From contig NZ_JAMBOP010000007.1 in NCBI RefSeq assembly GCF_023715645.1, positions 101,289 through 165,288 of the forward strand: 64,000 nt of DNA. The letters are read 5' to 3'. The position numbers were made by a program, and so were the translations under genes. This document shows positions 10,012 to 19,710 of the stretch, one piece after another; position 1 is the first letter of the stretch; each line of letters starts with the position of its first letter. Source of the DNA: Bacillus cytotoxicus. GTDB taxonomy: Bacteria; Bacillota; Bacilli; Bacillales; Bacillaceae_G. Under the pieces are notes generated by a model. The model worked only from the letters and a program-made list of their open reading frames with translations, searched no databases and was not told the origin of the DNA.

Positions 10012-10803
10012 ATGAAATTATTAACACTAAACTGTCATTCATGGCAAGAAGATGAGCAACTTGCAAAGATTCATTACTTGGCAAAAACGATTCAAGAAAA
10101 TGACTATGATGTTATCGCATTGCAAGAGGTAAGTCAGTCAATTGCCGCTAAAGATGTATGCGGAAACATGAAAGACGATAATTTTGTCCGCTTATTACAA
10201 ATAGAGTTAGAAAAGCTTGGCGCGGCAAAATATGACGTTGTATGGGACTTTGCTCATATCGGGTACGATGTGTATGAAGAAGGTTTAGCCATTTTAACAA
10301 AGCATGCAATTCAAAAGAGTGATTCCTTTTTCGTATCAGACGATGCAGATACAACATACTGGAAAACACGAAAAATTGTAAGTGTAACTGTTTCTTATTC
10401 TAATCAGCCGGTGACATTTTATTCTTGTCACCTTGGCTGGTGGAGCGATGAAGAAGAACCATTTAAGAAGCAAGTCGATCGTTTAGTGCAACGCGCGGAG
10501 AATAACGAATTGTCGTTCTTAATGGGTGACTTCAATAATAATGCGCGTTTGCAAAATGAAGGCTATGACTATCTTATGCAAAAAGGTTTATATGACACAT
10601 ATAAATTAGCAGAGCAAAAAGATGAAGGAACAACTGTGCAAGGTGAGATTGCTGGATGGGATGAGAATAAGCAGAATTTACGTATTGATCTTATTTTAAG
10701 CAATCAACCTGTACAAGTTAATTCTTCCAAAGTAATTTTTAATGGGATAAACCGAGAAGTGATATCAGATCATTTTGGTGTTGAAGTTCAAATTAGCATG
10801 TAA
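10012..10803 (+). CDS. Endonuclease/exonuclease/phosphatase-family hydrolase
   Basis: A 263-aa metal-dependent hydrolase of the EEP superfamily, shown by LTLNCHSW at the N-terminus, the metal-binding ALQEVSQ, MGDFNNN in the middle and the C-terminal ISDHFGVEV with the catalytic Asp-His. No signal peptide, so it is not the secreted sphingomyelinase of this superfamily. It starts 4 bp after the PTS stop codon with only a weak ribosome binding site, so translational coupling to the PTS gene is likely. Substrate unknown; the co-transcription suggests a role in handling a phosphorylated sugar or related phosphodiester, which is inference. Confidence 0.85.
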   Translation: MKLLTLNCHSWQEDEQLAKIHYLAKTIQENDYDVIALQEVSQSIAAKDVCGNMKDDNFVRLLQIELEKLGAAKYDVVWDFAHIGYDVYEEGLAILTKHAIQKSDSFFVSDDADTTYWKTRKIVSVTVSYSNQPVTFYSCHLGWWSDEEEPFKKQVDRLVQRAENNELSFLMGDFNNNARLQNEGYDYLMQKGLYDTYKLAEQKDEGTTVQGEIAGWDENKQNLRIDLILSNQPVQVNSSKVIFNGINREVISDHFGVEVQISM

Positions 10804-10806
10804 TGA

Positions 10807-10849
10807 AAAGGCAACCACCGTGCAAAATACGGAATGGTTGCTTTTTTTA
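10807..10849 (+). terminator. Terminator after the PTS/EEP operon
   Basis: GCAACCA/TGGTTGC stem with an inner CCGT/ACGG extension, followed by a T7 run. Confidence 0.85.
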
Positions 10850-10997
10850 TTACATTTCATATATAATCTTCAATATTGAACGTAAAACCAAAACGGTCAC
10901 TTTGTTTGTATAATTTATTAAAGTTATCATATAATGATGTATACAGTTTTTTAGGAACGTAACATGGATTGATTTTTCGAAATGTAATACATTTCAC

Positions 10998-11065
10998 TGT
11001 GAGTGGCGACTCCTGCGGGAATAGCGAGGAAAGTGAGACATTGCAGGCTTGCTGAGGAATCATTT
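10998..11065 (+). repeat. Fragment of a Bacillaceae intergenic palindromic repeat
   Basis: GAGTGGCGACTCCTGCGGGA followed by AGCGAGGAAAGTGAGACATT and GCAGGC resembles the widespread Bacillaceae intergenic repeat with core GGCGACTCCTGCGGGAA...GCAGG. TCCTGC pairs imperfectly with GCAGGC. The rest of the 10850-11157 gap holds no gene I can support. Confidence 0.45.
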
Positions 11066-11157
11066 TAGTTAAAATTTTGAAAAAATAATGTTATAATGGC
11101 GGAATGTATGTATGAATTTGGAAAAAAGAAAAAACATATGATTAGGTGATTGATAAT

Positions 11158-13797
11158 ATGAAACAAATATGGCGTATTTATACGACAGACATACGGAATG
11201 TAGCAAAGCACTGGGCTGCAATTGTGATCGTCTTAGGGCTTACGATTTTACCATCGCTCTATGCCTGGTTTAATATTAAAGCTTCATGGGATCCTTATGG
11301 GAATACGAAAGATGTTCCTATTGCAGTATCGAATGAAGATAAAGGTTCAAATATACGAGGAAAAGACATTAATTTAGGGAAAGAAGTTATCGATTCTTTA
11401 AAAAAGGATAAGAATCTCGGTTGGAAGTTCGTTGACAAGAATGAAGCTATACATGGTGTGAAGCATGGTGATTATTATGCAAGTATTACGATTCCAAAAG
11501 ACTTCTCAGAAAAAATTGCAACGGTATTAGATGAGAATCCGAAAAAGCCAGAAATTCAATATTATGTGAACGAAAAGATAAATGCGATTGCACCAAAAAT
11601 TACTTCAAAAGGTGCGTCTAGTATTGTTGGAGAAATAAGCAAAAACTTTGTCAAAACCGCAAATGGTGAGATTTTCAAAATCTTTAATGAGCTTGGAATT
11701 GACTTAGAAACAAACTTACCGAGTATCGAAAAGGTAAAGGATCTCGTTTTCAAATTAGAAACGCAGTTCCCGGAAATTAACAAAGCGGTGGATACAGCGT
11801 TGACGGATGCTGGTACAGCGCAGGATCTTGTTAAAACAGCACAAGATACAATGCCGACAGTTGAAAATGTTATTCGAGACGGGCAGGCAATGACGAAGGA
11901 TTTAGATACATTTTTTGCACAGAATGCCAAAACGTTAGAAGATGCACCAGAAGCAATTAAAAACAAATTAACATTCCTAAAACATTCTGCAGATGATGCG
12001 GCACAAATTACAGATTTCTTGAAAAATCCAGTAGGAAATTTAAATTTGGTGAATCTAAACGATCAAACATTAACAGAATCATCGAAAACTGTAAAAAGCT
12101 TTTTAGAATCTACTCGACAAGTGTTAGTATCTACACAGCAAATAGCAGGTGCTATTAGACAAAATAATGCTATTGATCCTAAAACGACGAAACAAGATCT
12201 TCAAATTATTAAAAATCAAATCGATCTTAGAAGTCAACAAGTGGATACAATGGTTTCATTGTTACAAGCACTTAATGAAACATTTAACACAACAATATTT
12301 AATGACAATATTGATCGATTGAAGAATTTAAAAAAGGTATTAGATGATACAAGTAAAAAAATTGATAACATCACTAAGGCAATAGATCAAGGCCAAAAAC
12401 CATCCGAAGATGGAATAAAAGCACTTGATCAAGGGGCTAAGGATGGTGTTGCTATTATCGATGGCATTTTAGGAACTTGGCCTAAACTAGATCAATTAAA
12501 ACAAGATGGCGTAAATTTAGACCCAGCGAAAAACGGAGTGAATGGTTTAAAAGCAAGTTTTACAACAGGAATGCAAGTGATAGATGGGATTATCCCCGTA
12601 TTAAATGATGCAGATAAAATTGCCAAAGATTTAAATAAAACAACAAATATACCAGATACAATTAATCAATTGAACAAAGTAAAAGCTGCGTTCCAAAAAG
12701 GAATCGATGGTGCAAACTTAGCATTAGATGCAATGAATAAAGGTAGGAAGCCTGCAAAGGATGTAGTTGATGATATAAATAATGCATCTAAAAATGCTTC
12801 AAAAACATTAGGTGGCATTTTAGGAAGATACGACTCTGAAATTGTTCCAAGTTTTAATGACGCGATTGAGCGTACGAAACAAATGTCGAAAGATACTTCG
12901 AAAATCTTAAGTGAAGCAAATAAAAGTCTACCTGATGTGAAAAAAGTACTAGAGGATGCATCAAAAGGATTAACTCGTGGTAAAGACGAAGTTGAAAAAG
13001 TAAAAGCAGAGCTTCCTAATGCTGAGAAGAAAATTAAAGACATTGCTAATAAAATTCGCGAATTTGAATCACAAGATGATTTAAAGGATATCATTCGTTT
13101 ACTAAAGCATGATGTCGAAAAACAAAGTGATTATTTCGCAAATCCAGTAAACTTAAAAGAAAATAAATTATATCCAATTCCAAACTACGGTTCAGCGATG
13201 TCACCGTTCTACACAGTGTTAGCGTTATGGGTAGGGGCATTATTGATGGTGTCATTATTAACAGTAGAAGTACATGAGGAAGATGCGGAGTATAAAAGCC
13301 ATCACATTTACTTCGGCCGTTTCTTAACATTCTTAACGGTCGGTCTTGCACAGGCATTTATCGTAGCAGTGGGAGATATATTCTTACTGGACACTTATGT
13401 AGTTGATAAATTCTGGTTTGTCCTATTTAGCATGTTAATTGCTGGAGTGTTCGTTTGTATTGTATACTCACTTGTTTCTGTATTTGGAAACATCGGTAAA
13501 TCTATGGCAATTGTGTTACTTGTATTACAAGTTGCTGGTTCGGGCGGAACATTCCCAATTCAAATGACGCCGAAGTTCTTCCAAGCACTTTATCCATTCC
13601 TGCCGTTCACGTATGCAATTCGTATTATTCGTGAGACAGTGGGCGGTATGATTTGGGGTATTGTCTGGAAAGACCTGCTCGTATTATGTATATGGGTAGT
13701 TGTAATGTTTATTATTGCCCTGGCCTTGAAAAAGCGAATTAATAAGTCGAGTGAAAAGTTTGTGGAAAATGCAAAAGGAAGTAAGTTGATTGAATAA
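11158..13797 (+). CDS. YhgE/Pip-family membrane protein
   Basis: About 879 aa. One N-terminal membrane helix (around residues 17-37, ending in SLYAWFNIKASWDPYG, a hallmark of the YhgE/Pip family), a long extracytoplasmic region rich in heptad-like Ala, Asp and Lys segments, and five to six C-terminal membrane helices resembling an ABC-2 permease. The family includes the lactococcal phage-infection protein Pip and the Bacillus phage receptor YueB; the cellular role is not established. ATG 11158 follows AGGTGAT with 7-nt spacing; the in-frame GTG 12 bp upstream overlaps that site. It appears monocistronic with its own terminator. Confidence 0.87.
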   Translation: MKQIWRIYTTDIRNVAKHWAAIVIVLGLTILPSLYAWFNIKASWDPYGNTKDVPIAVSNEDKGSNIRGKDINLGKEVIDSLKKDKNLGWKFVDKNEAIHGVKHGDYYASITIPKDFSEKIATVLDENPKKPEIQYYVNEKINAIAPKITSKGASSIVGEISKNFVKTANGEIFKIFNELGIDLETNLPSIEKVKDLVFKLETQFPEINKAVDTALTDAGTAQDLVKTAQDTMPTVENVIRDGQAMTKDLDTFFAQNAKTLEDAPEAIKNKLTFLKHSADDAAQITDFLKNPVGNLNLVNLNDQTLTESSKTVKSFLESTRQVLVSTQQIAGAIRQNNAIDPKTTKQDLQIIKNQIDLRSQQVDTMVSLLQALNETFNTTIFNDNIDRLKNLKKVLDDTSKKIDNITKAIDQGQKPSEDGIKALDQGAKDGVAIIDGILGTWPKLDQLKQDGVNLDPAKNGVNGLKASFTTGMQVIDGIIPVLNDADKIAKDLNKTTNIPDTINQLNKVKAAFQKGIDGANLALDAMNKGRKPAKDVVDDINNASKNASKTLGGILGRYDSEIVPSFNDAIERTKQMSKDTSKILSEANKSLPDVKKVLEDASKGLTRGKDEVEKVKAELPNAEKKIKDIANKIREFESQDDLKDIIRLLKHDVEKQSDYFANPVNLKENKLYPIPNYGSAMSPFYTVLALWVGALLMVSLLTVEVHEEDAEYKSHHIYFGRFLTFLTVGLAQAFIVAVGDIFLLDTYVVDKFWFVLFSMLIAGVFVCIVYSLVSVFGNIGKSMAIVLLVLQVAGSGGTFPIQMTPKFFQALYPFLPFTYAIRIIRETVGGMIWGIVWKDLLVLCIWVVVMFIIALALKKRINKSSEKFVENAKGSKLIE

Positions 13798-13800
13798 TAA

Positions 13801-13838
13801 CAAAAGGTTCCTGCCGATTGGTAGGAACCTTTTGTTTA
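13801..13838 (+). terminator. Terminator after the YhgE/Pip gene
   Basis: CAAAAGGTTCCTGCC and GGTAGGAACCTTTTG form a 14-15 bp stem with a GATT loop, followed by TTTATG. Confidence 0.85.
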
Positions 13839-13850
13839 TGAAGAAAATTG

Positions 13851-14080
13851 GTAACTACTCAGTCACTCTATGGAAAAAAGGCATAAAAACCACTTTCTTT
13901 TTAGGTTAGTGAGAGCATCTGGCCGCGTGTCGGAGCGGTCAGAGCCTTTTCCTGCCACGCGCAACATTTTAAAACAAAGAAAGGTAGCGAGGTGTAGGTC
14001 CATTTGTATCTTCATGACAGCAATCTAGATGCTGAAACATGAAAATAACTTTCCAATGAAGTGTATGACTGAGTAGTTAC
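13851..14080 (+). repeat. Interspersed repeat, family A
   Basis: Bounded by GTAACTACTCAGTCA and TGACTGAGTAGTTAC, a perfect 15-bp inverted repeat. Internal sequence matches the copy at 4297-4576 without that copy's extra hairpin, so the two show presence/absence of an internal segment. Confidence 0.82.
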
Positions 14081-14226
14081 GAAAATTGAGCATTTGGCCA
14101 TGCATGGCAGCAACTTATATGTTGAAAATCAGGTTATGTTGTGTCGAATGACGTCGAGGAGTCTTTAAATCGTGTCGAAGCGCCGATATAATGTAAAAAG
14201 CGCCGATATATTAGTAGACATGGAAA
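14081..14226. other. Non-coding stretch with repeated GCGCCGATATA motif
   Basis: Between the family A element and the topB terminator. GTGTCGAA occurs at two places and AGCGCCGATATA is present twice about 20 bp apart (AAGCGCCGATATAATG, AAGCGCCGATATATTAG). A GGCCATGCATGGC palindrome lies near 14096. No reading frame is supported. It looks like another small repeat, not assigned to a known family. Confidence 0.4.
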
Positions 14227-14252
14227 AAGGAGTTGGCAAGCCAACTCCTTTA
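14227..14252 (-). terminator. Terminator of topB
   Basis: AAGGAGTTGGC and GCCAACTCCTT form a perfect 11-bp stem; read on the minus strand it directly overlaps the topB stop codon and is followed by TTTTTCC. Confidence 0.85.
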
Positions 14253-16439
14253 ATCAAACTTCAATTTCTTTAATGCTTCTGCTAATGCATTATTCAGAGG
14301 TTCTTCCTGCTGTTGTTGCTGTTTCATGTATTTTTGAACGGCACGTTTATCTGCTTTGTTACCTGATTCTTTCTTACGACGTTCTTGGAATGTAGAAAGC
14401 TTCTCACGATAGCCGCATTTACATGCGAAGATTTGGCCGTCGCCTTCACCGCGAAGTTCTAGTTTTTTCTTACATTGCGGGCAGCGTGCGTTTGTCGTGC
14501 GGGATACATTTTTGCGATGACCGCATTCACGATCTTGGCATACAAGCATTTTGCCTTTTTTACCGTTTACTTCTAGCATTGGTTTTCCGCAGTCTGGGCA
14601 CGTTTTTGTAGAAATGTTGTCGTGCTTATATTTTTTAGCACTCGATTTAATTTCAGAAACAATTTCTTTTGTGTAGTTTTTCATTTCGGAAATGAATACT
14701 TCTTTTTTCAATTTTCCTTTTGCGATAGCCTCAAGTTTTTGCTCCCACTCAGCAGTTAGTGTAGGAGATTTTAATTCTTCTGGTACTAAATCAAGCAATT
14801 GACGGCCTTTTGATGTGATGTGAATGTCTTTGCCGCGTTTTTCAATTAAGAACGAATTGAACAATTTATCAATAATGTCAGCACGTGTCGCAACCGTACC
14901 TAGTCCGCCTGTTGATTTTAATGTATCTGCAAGCTGTTTGTTTTGCGTATCCATATACTTTGTTGGATTTTCCATCGCTGAAAGTAATGTCGCTTCATTA
15001 AATCGTGCAGGTGGCTTTGTTTGACCTGACGTTCCTGCAATTAGTTTCACGTTTAATGTATCGCCTTTTTCGATGCGAGGTAAAATTTGTTCTTTTAAAT
15101 CGTCTACTGCATCGTCATCTTCAAAACGATTTTCATATACTTCTTTCCAGCCGGAATTCATAATTGTTTTGCCGCGTGCGACGAAGTTTTCCTCACCGAT
15201 TTTAGCGCGTAACGTTAGTTGTTCGTATTCGAAAGCTGGGAATAAAACTGCTAAGAAACGTTTGACAACTAAATCGTAAATTTTGCGCTCTTTATCTGTG
15301 AACGCTGAGAAATTCACATAGCTTTCCGTTGGGATGATGGCATGGTGATCACTTACTTTACTATCATCAACGAAAGATTTGGAAGTTTTGATTGGTTTCA
15401 TTAAAACTTTATTCGCTAAAGAACGATACTCACCTACTCCGCAAGCTTTCAGACGTTCTGGAAGTGTTCCGACGATGTCAGATGAGATATAACGTGAATC
15501 TGTACGCGGATATGTTAACACTTTGTGCTGTTCATACAATTTTTGCATAATGTTTAACGTTTCTTTTGCAGAATAACCAAAAATTTTATTTGCATCACGT
15601 TGCAGCTCTGTTAAGTCATAAAGACCAGGAGCAAACGACTTCTTCGGTTTTTTCTCAATATCCACTACAGTCGCGTTGTAGTTTCCTATTTTTTTCACAA
15701 TCGCATCCATTTTTTCTTTATCAAAGCTGCGGCTATTGCCTTTCGCATCTTGCCAAGTGAGCTTTAACCGCTCTGTTGTTTGTGCTTCGATACCATAGTA
15801 TGTTTGTGCTTTGAAGTTTTTAATTTCATCTTCACGTCCTGCGATGATCGCGACAGTAGGCGTTTGTACACGACCGCAGTTCAATTGTGCGTTGAATCTT
15901 GTCGTTAATGCACGCGTTGCATTAAGACCGATATACCAGTCAGCTTCCGAACGGGCAACAGCTGAAGCATATAAGTTGTCGTATGCTTTCCCAGGCTTCA
16001 AGTTGGCAAAGCCATCTTTGATTGCTTTATCAGTAACAGATGAAATCCATAGACGCTTAATCGGTTTATTTACTCTCACTTTATCAATAATCCAACGAGC
16101 TACTAATTCACCTTCGCGTCCTGCGTCTGTAGCTACGATAATTTCATTTACATCATTTCGAGTTAGCTGACTTTTCACAGCATTAAATTGTTTGCCAGTT
16201 TGCTTAATTACGGTTAATTTTAAGCGTTCCGGTAGCATTGGAAGATCTTCTAAATTCCACGTTTTATACTTCACATCATAACTTTCTGGATCTGCTAATG
16301 TAACGAGATGACCTAAAGCCCACGTAACAATATATTTACTTCCTTCAATGTATCCATTTCCTTTTTTATCGCACTTCAATACACGTGCAATATCACGTGC
16401 AACAGAAGGTTTCTCAGCAATTACAATACTTTTTGCCAT
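14250..16439 (-). CDS. topB: DNA topoisomerase III (type IA)
   Basis: Type IA topoisomerase of 729 aa that relaxes and decatenates DNA by single-strand passage. The N-terminal Toprim domain contains KPSVARDIARVL and the metal-binding ATDAGREGELVARWI; the active-site tyrosine lies in LTYPRTDSRYI (about residue 310). The C-terminus holds two Cys4 zinc ribbons, CPDCGKP...CQDREC and CPQCKKK...CKCG, then a Lys/Gln-rich tail. Length and domain order fit Bacillus TopB. The minus-strand start has AAAGGATG upstream at suitable spacing. Monocistronic. Confidence 0.95.
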   Translation of the reverse strand: MAKSIVIAEKPSVARDIARVLKCDKKGNGYIEGSKYIVTWALGHLVTLADPESYDVKYKTWNLEDLPMLPERLKLTVIKQTGKQFNAVKSQLTRNDVNEIIVATDAGREGELVARWIIDKVRVNKPIKRLWISSVTDKAIKDGFANLKPGKAYDNLYASAVARSEADWYIGLNATRALTTRFNAQLNCGRVQTPTVAIIAGREDEIKNFKAQTYYGIEAQTTERLKLTWQDAKGNSRSFDKEKMDAIVKKIGNYNATVVDIEKKPKKSFAPGLYDLTELQRDANKIFGYSAKETLNIMQKLYEQHKVLTYPRTDSRYISSDIVGTLPERLKACGVGEYRSLANKVLMKPIKTSKSFVDDSKVSDHHAIIPTESYVNFSAFTDKERKIYDLVVKRFLAVLFPAFEYEQLTLRAKIGEENFVARGKTIMNSGWKEVYENRFEDDDAVDDLKEQILPRIEKGDTLNVKLIAGTSGQTKPPARFNEATLLSAMENPTKYMDTQNKQLADTLKSTGGLGTVATRADIIDKLFNSFLIEKRGKDIHITSKGRQLLDLVPEELKSPTLTAEWEQKLEAIAKGKLKKEVFISEMKNYTKEIVSEIKSSAKKYKHDNISTKTCPDCGKPMLEVNGKKGKMLVCQDRECGHRKNVSRTTNARCPQCKKKLELRGEGDGQIFACKCGYREKLSTFQERRKKESGNKADKRAVQKYMKQQQQQEEPLNNALAEALKKLKFD

Positions 16440-16559
16440 ATTTCAAACATCCTTTCAATTTCCGTAAGTTAACTATAGCACACATCTCTTTTGGATTCAG
16501 TCATTCCGAGGATTTGCATCCGTTGTTAAAAATATAAGTGTTCCATTTTTAACCAGTTT

Positions 16560-16670
16560 CAGAAATGATCACCCTTTATTTCAAACATTGCCTGTGGCAG
16601 AAAAAGGCTCTGCCCGCTCCAATACATGGCCAGTTGCTCTCGCCCACCTAAAAAAGAGTTTTTTTGGTTT
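16560..16670 (-). repeat. Family B repeat (partial)
   Basis: TTTCAAACATTGCCTGTGGC, AGAAAAAGGCTCTGCCCGCT, ACATGGCCAGTTGCTCTCGC and an AAAAAAGAGTTTTTTT tail match the interspersed repeat core. It sits in the 480-bp gap between topB and the thiE leader; the remainder of the gap holds the divergent promoters. Confidence 0.7.
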
Positions 16671-16742
16671 GTATTTACATAGTTAAGACAACTTGTTATT
16701 TCAATAGAATCAGAGTAGACTCTGAAGTAAATGAATAAGAAA

Positions 16743-16835
16743 ACACATGGGAGTTTGCGGATGCAAACTGAGAGTACGGCTCATCCGTCGTTGACCATTT
16801 GAACCTGTTGGATAATGCCAGCGTAGGGAGAGTGT
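16743..16835 (+). ncRNA. TPP riboswitch (THI element) of thiE
   Basis: Contains the conserved blocks GGGAG, CTGAGAGTACGG, GACC, TTGAACCTG and GGATAATGCCAGCGTAGGGA, enclosed by an ACAC/GTGT P1 stem. This is the thiamine pyrophosphate-binding aptamer. With the following terminator it should switch off thiE transcription when TPP is abundant. Confidence 0.96.
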
Positions 16836-16847
16836 AGAGAGCATATT

Positions 16848-16887
16848 ATGAAGACACCTTGCATGCGCAAAAGTGTCTTTTTTTGGC
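16848..16887 (+). terminator. Riboswitch-controlled terminator before thiE
   Basis: AAGACAC/GTGTCTT stem with a CTTGCATGCGCAAAA loop followed by T7, located between the TPP aptamer and the thiE ribosome binding site. It is the expression platform of the riboswitch. Confidence 0.85.
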
Positions 16888-16920
16888 TATATCTCCTACG
16901 ATAAAAAAGGAGAGATATAT

Positions 16921-17595
16921 ATGGAAATGAAAGAAATTGCGGCACGTATCGATAAACAAATTATGTCTGAGTTACTACAAGTGTACTTTATTATGGGAAG
17001 TAACAATTGCCGCAAAGATCCATTACAAGTTATGAAATACGCACTAGATGGCGGAGTTACACTTTTTCAGTATCGTGAAAAAGGTGACGGAGCATTAACG
17101 GGGGAAAAACGATATGCATTTGCCGAGCAGCTGCAATCATTATGCAAAGCGTACAATGTTCCATTTATCGTAAATGATGATGTGGAATTAGCGCTAGCGT
17201 TAAATGCCGATGGTGTTCATGTTGGGCAAGATGATGAAAACATTCAGATTGTACGTGAGAAAATGGGCGATAAAATCATTGGTGTATCCGCTCATACGAT
17301 AGAAGAAGCGCGATTTGCGATTGAAAATGGCGCGGATTATTTAGGCGTAGGGCCGATCTTTCAAACAAGTACAAAAAAAGATGCAAAAGCAGTACAAGGA
17401 ACGGCAGGATTACGTTTTTTTCGTGAAAGTGGTATTGAAATTCCAATTGTCGGTATTGGTGGGATTACAGCAGATAATGCTACTTCTGTCGTTGAAGCAG
17501 GGGCAGATGGAGTTGCTGTTATTTCAGCGATTAGTTTAGCGGAGTCTCCTTATAATAGTGCGAAGAGATTGGCTGAGCAGGTGAAGAAAATTTAA
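16921..17595 (+). CDS. thiE: Thiamine-phosphate synthase
   Basis: TIM-barrel enzyme of 224 aa joining hydroxymethylpyrimidine pyrophosphate and thiazole phosphate to form thiamine monophosphate. Family motifs are [42 protein letters not shown] and the phosphate-binding VGIGGI. ATG 16921 follows AAAAAAGGAGAG; ATG 16927 is also possible, while starts further upstream would lie in the terminator. It stands alone here, away from other thi biosynthesis genes, under its own TPP riboswitch. Confidence 0.94.
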   Translation: MEMKEIAARIDKQIMSELLQVYFIMGSNNCRKDPLQVMKYALDGGVTLFQYREKGDGALTGEKRYAFAEQLQSLCKAYNVPFIVNDDVELALALNADGVHVGQDDENIQIVREKMGDKIIGVSAHTIEEARFAIENGADYLGVGPIFQTSTKKDAKAVQGTAGLRFFRESGIEIPIVGIGGITADNATSVVEAGADGVAVISAISLAESPYNSAKRLAEQVKKI

Positions 17596-17610
17596 ACAAA
17601 CGTTTGATTA
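17593..17610. promoter_or_regulatory. 18-bp palindrome TAAACAAACGTTTGATTA
   Basis: Near-perfect palindrome (2 mismatches) starting at the thiE stop codon. The same 18-mer occurs at 27703-27720 and 27748-27765, also just before a family B repeat. It could be a repeat boundary or an operator of the TetR-site kind. Confidence 0.5.
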
Positions 17611-17624
17611 AAAAGGGGATGTCC

Positions 17625-17800
17625 AAACTTGACATAAAACCCTTTTCTTTTTAAATGGACGAGAGCGTCTGGCCATGCGTAGAAGCGGTCAGTGCCTATT
17701 TCTGCCACATGCGATGTTCAAACAAAGAGAGAAAGAAAGTAGCAGGTTACTTTATGTCATGGCGGCGACTTGTGTGCCGGGAAGTCAAGTTGGATATATA
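17625..17800 (+). repeat. Family B repeat
   Basis: AAACCCTTTTCTTTTTAAAT, GACGAGAGCGTCTGGCCATG, GTAGAAGCGGTCAGTGCC, CTGCCACATGCGATGTTCAA and GGCGGCGACTTGTGTGCCGG blocks, ending in AAGTTGGATATATAT. Nearly the same sequence is at 38930-39095. CTGGCC...GGTCAG can form a hairpin. Confidence 0.75.
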
Positions 17801-17816
17801 TCAACGTTTCTAAACT

Positions 17817-17870
17817 AAAAAGGAGTGTCGCATAGCCAAAAATTCGACTTATGAGACATCTCCATTTTTC
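17817..17870 (-). terminator. Terminator of the C4-dicarboxylate transporter gene
   Basis: On the minus strand GGAGATGTCTCATAAG pairs imperfectly with CTATGCGACACTCC, followed by TTTTTAG. Located directly after the stop codon of the transporter. Confidence 0.6.
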
Positions 17871-17871
17871 A

Positions 17872-19185
17872 TTAAAACATTAGTGAAACGAGAAGCATTC
17901 CAATTGCAATTGATGTAATTGTTGAGACGAGACCTGGGATCATAAAGCTATGATTTAATACATATTTACCGATACGCGTTGTACCTGTACGGTCAAAGTT
18001 AATTGCCGCAACGATTGTTCCGTAGTTTGGAATAAAGAAATATCCGTTTACAGCTGGGAACATTGCAATCAATAGTGCCGGTGGAATGCCAAGTGTTAAT
18101 CCAAGTGGTATTAACGCACGTACTGTTGCAGCTTGGCTATATAACAAGATTGATAGAACAAATAGTGCAATTGCAAATAGCCACGGTGCACTCGTTACGA
18201 GGTCTTGAATAGAACCTTGAATGATTTGTAAGTTACCGTTAAAGAATGTATCTCCCATCCAGGCGATACCAAAAATCGCAACAACCGCTGTTGCTCCTGC
18301 TTTAAAGACGTTACCAGACACGATGCTTTCTACATTTGGTTTGCAAAAAATTACAATAAGTGCTGCGATTGTTAGCATCACCATTTCAATAGTGTTTGGC
18401 ATTGAAAGACGTACAAGCTTTCCGTCTATCATCCAGCCAGGGCGTAACGCTTCAAAAGATCCAAGAAGAACAACGAGAACTGTTGCAAGTAAAAAGAGGA
18501 CAACAGACAGTTTTGCACCTTTTGGGATAATGAATTCTTTCTTTTCTTCTAGTTTCGGAATCATACCTTCTTGTAAGCGCTTTAAATATTCTTCATCTTC
18601 GTTTAGCTCTTTTCCCATTTTACTTGCGACGAAAGCAGCTAACATACAAGCGATAAAGGTAGATGGAATACTAATTTTTAAAATATCTAATAGTGTAATA
18701 TTATAGTTAGCAAGCATAGCGAGAAGTGCCACGGTTGCTGCTGAAATTGGACTTGCCGTAATCGCTTGTTGCGATGCAATAACAGCAATTGACAGTGGGC
18801 GTTCTGGTCGAATTCCTGATTCACGCGATACTTCAGCAATGACAGGAAGAACTGAATAGGCAACGTGTCCTGTTCCTGCGCAAAACGTAAATAAATAAGT
18901 AACGATTGGAGCAAAGAACGTAATCCACTTCGGATTTTTGCGGAGTGCCTTTTCTGCAATGTGAACAAGATAGTCCATTCCCCCAGCAGCTTGCAACGCT
19001 CCAGCGGCTGTAATCACTGCTAAAATCATAAGCATAACATCAATCGGGGGAGAGGTTGGTTGTAAGTGGAAGAAGAAGACAAAGATTGTCATCCCAACAC
19101 CACCCATTACGCCAAGGCCAATACCTCCAAGGCGCGCGCCGATGAAAATACAGAGTAATAAGATGATAAACTGTAGCCAGAACAT
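17872..19185 (-). CDS. Anaerobic C4-dicarboxylate transporter, DcuA/DcuB family
   Basis: Membrane protein of 437 aa with hydrophobic helices throughout. Family traits are the start FIGARLGGIGLGVMGGVG, TFCAGTGHVAYSVLPVIAE and IASQQAITASPISAATVA in the first half and FPAVNGYFFIPNYGTIVAA near the C-terminus. Dcu carriers exchange or take up fumarate, malate, aspartate and succinate, mainly under anaerobic growth. A minus-strand AGGGGGT ribosome binding site precedes the ATG. It appears monocistronic. Whether it is DcuA-like (constitutive) or DcuB-like (fumarate-respiration antiporter) cannot be decided by eye. Confidence 0.9.
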   Translation of the reverse strand: MFWLQFIILLLCIFIGARLGGIGLGVMGGVGMTIFVFFFHLQPTSPPIDVMLMILAVITAAGALQAAGGMDYLVHIAEKALRKNPKWITFFAPIVTYLFTFCAGTGHVAYSVLPVIAEVSRESGIRPERPLSIAVIASQQAITASPISAATVALLAMLANYNITLLDILKISIPSTFIACMLAAFVASKMGKELNEDEEYLKRLQEGMIPKLEEKKEFIIPKGAKLSVVLFLLATVLVVLLGSFEALRPGWMIDGKLVRLSMPNTIEMVMLTIAALIVIFCKPNVESIVSGNVFKAGATAVVAIFGIAWMGDTFFNGNLQIIQGSIQDLVTSAPWLFAIALFVLSILLYSQAATVRALIPLGLTLGIPPALLIAMFPAVNGYFFIPNYGTIVAAINFDRTGTTRIGKYVLNHSFMIPGLVSTITSIAIGMLLVSLMF

Positions 19186-19710
19186 AGCATGTACCCCCTA
19201 GATAATAATTAGTTGTTATTATCAAATAATTTCCCCTGTTTCATGATTCGAAAGTTGAATCATAAAATGAATCTATTAAAATGACTTATTTTAATTATAT
19301 AACACATCAAAAACATGCCTCGCCCTGTTTGTTAACGATATGTTACAAAAGGGTTATTTTGGGATTTTTAATTTACATGTTTGTATAAAGAGCTATTTCG
19401 ATTTGGATTTCGTAATCTATGGGGGCTAAGGTCACATGAAACGATGCTAGCCAGTTATGGGACTGATGGGTTTAGCTTTGGCCAATGTTTTCGGACATTG
19501 AAAGATATTGATAGAAAAGATAATAAGCGTAAGAAGACTATTATCGGCAACAAATGAGATAGCATCGGGATACTGATAAATTACAAGTGGTGATTTTAAA
19601 TGAAATTTGTATTCTGTGTCGTATATGAAAAAATCTGTGCTATGAAACGAGATGCATGATTGTTTAAAAAGAATTATTACCTTTTGAGGGATATAAATAA
19701 GGAGGGTTTT
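19186..19710. other. Intergenic region without an identified gene
   Basis: About 525 bp between the divergently oriented Dcu gene and the P-loop gene. The first 130 bp is AT-rich with inverted motifs (ATGATTCGAAAGTTGAATCAT at 19240-19260 is a 21-bp near-palindrome) that could be an operator for the transporter. 19420-19600 has somewhat higher GC (GGGGGCTAAGG, GATGCTAGCC) but its frames are interrupted; no product or RNA could be identified. Confidence 0.4.

Noticed and set aside
10857-11063. 68-codon minus-strand frame upstream of the YhgE/Pip gene.
   Set aside because: No ribosome binding site and it overlaps a degraded palindromic repeat.
19420-19600. Higher-GC stretch considered as a structured RNA or gene relic.
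   Set aside because: No consistent stem set, conserved motif or uninterrupted frame could be found by eye.
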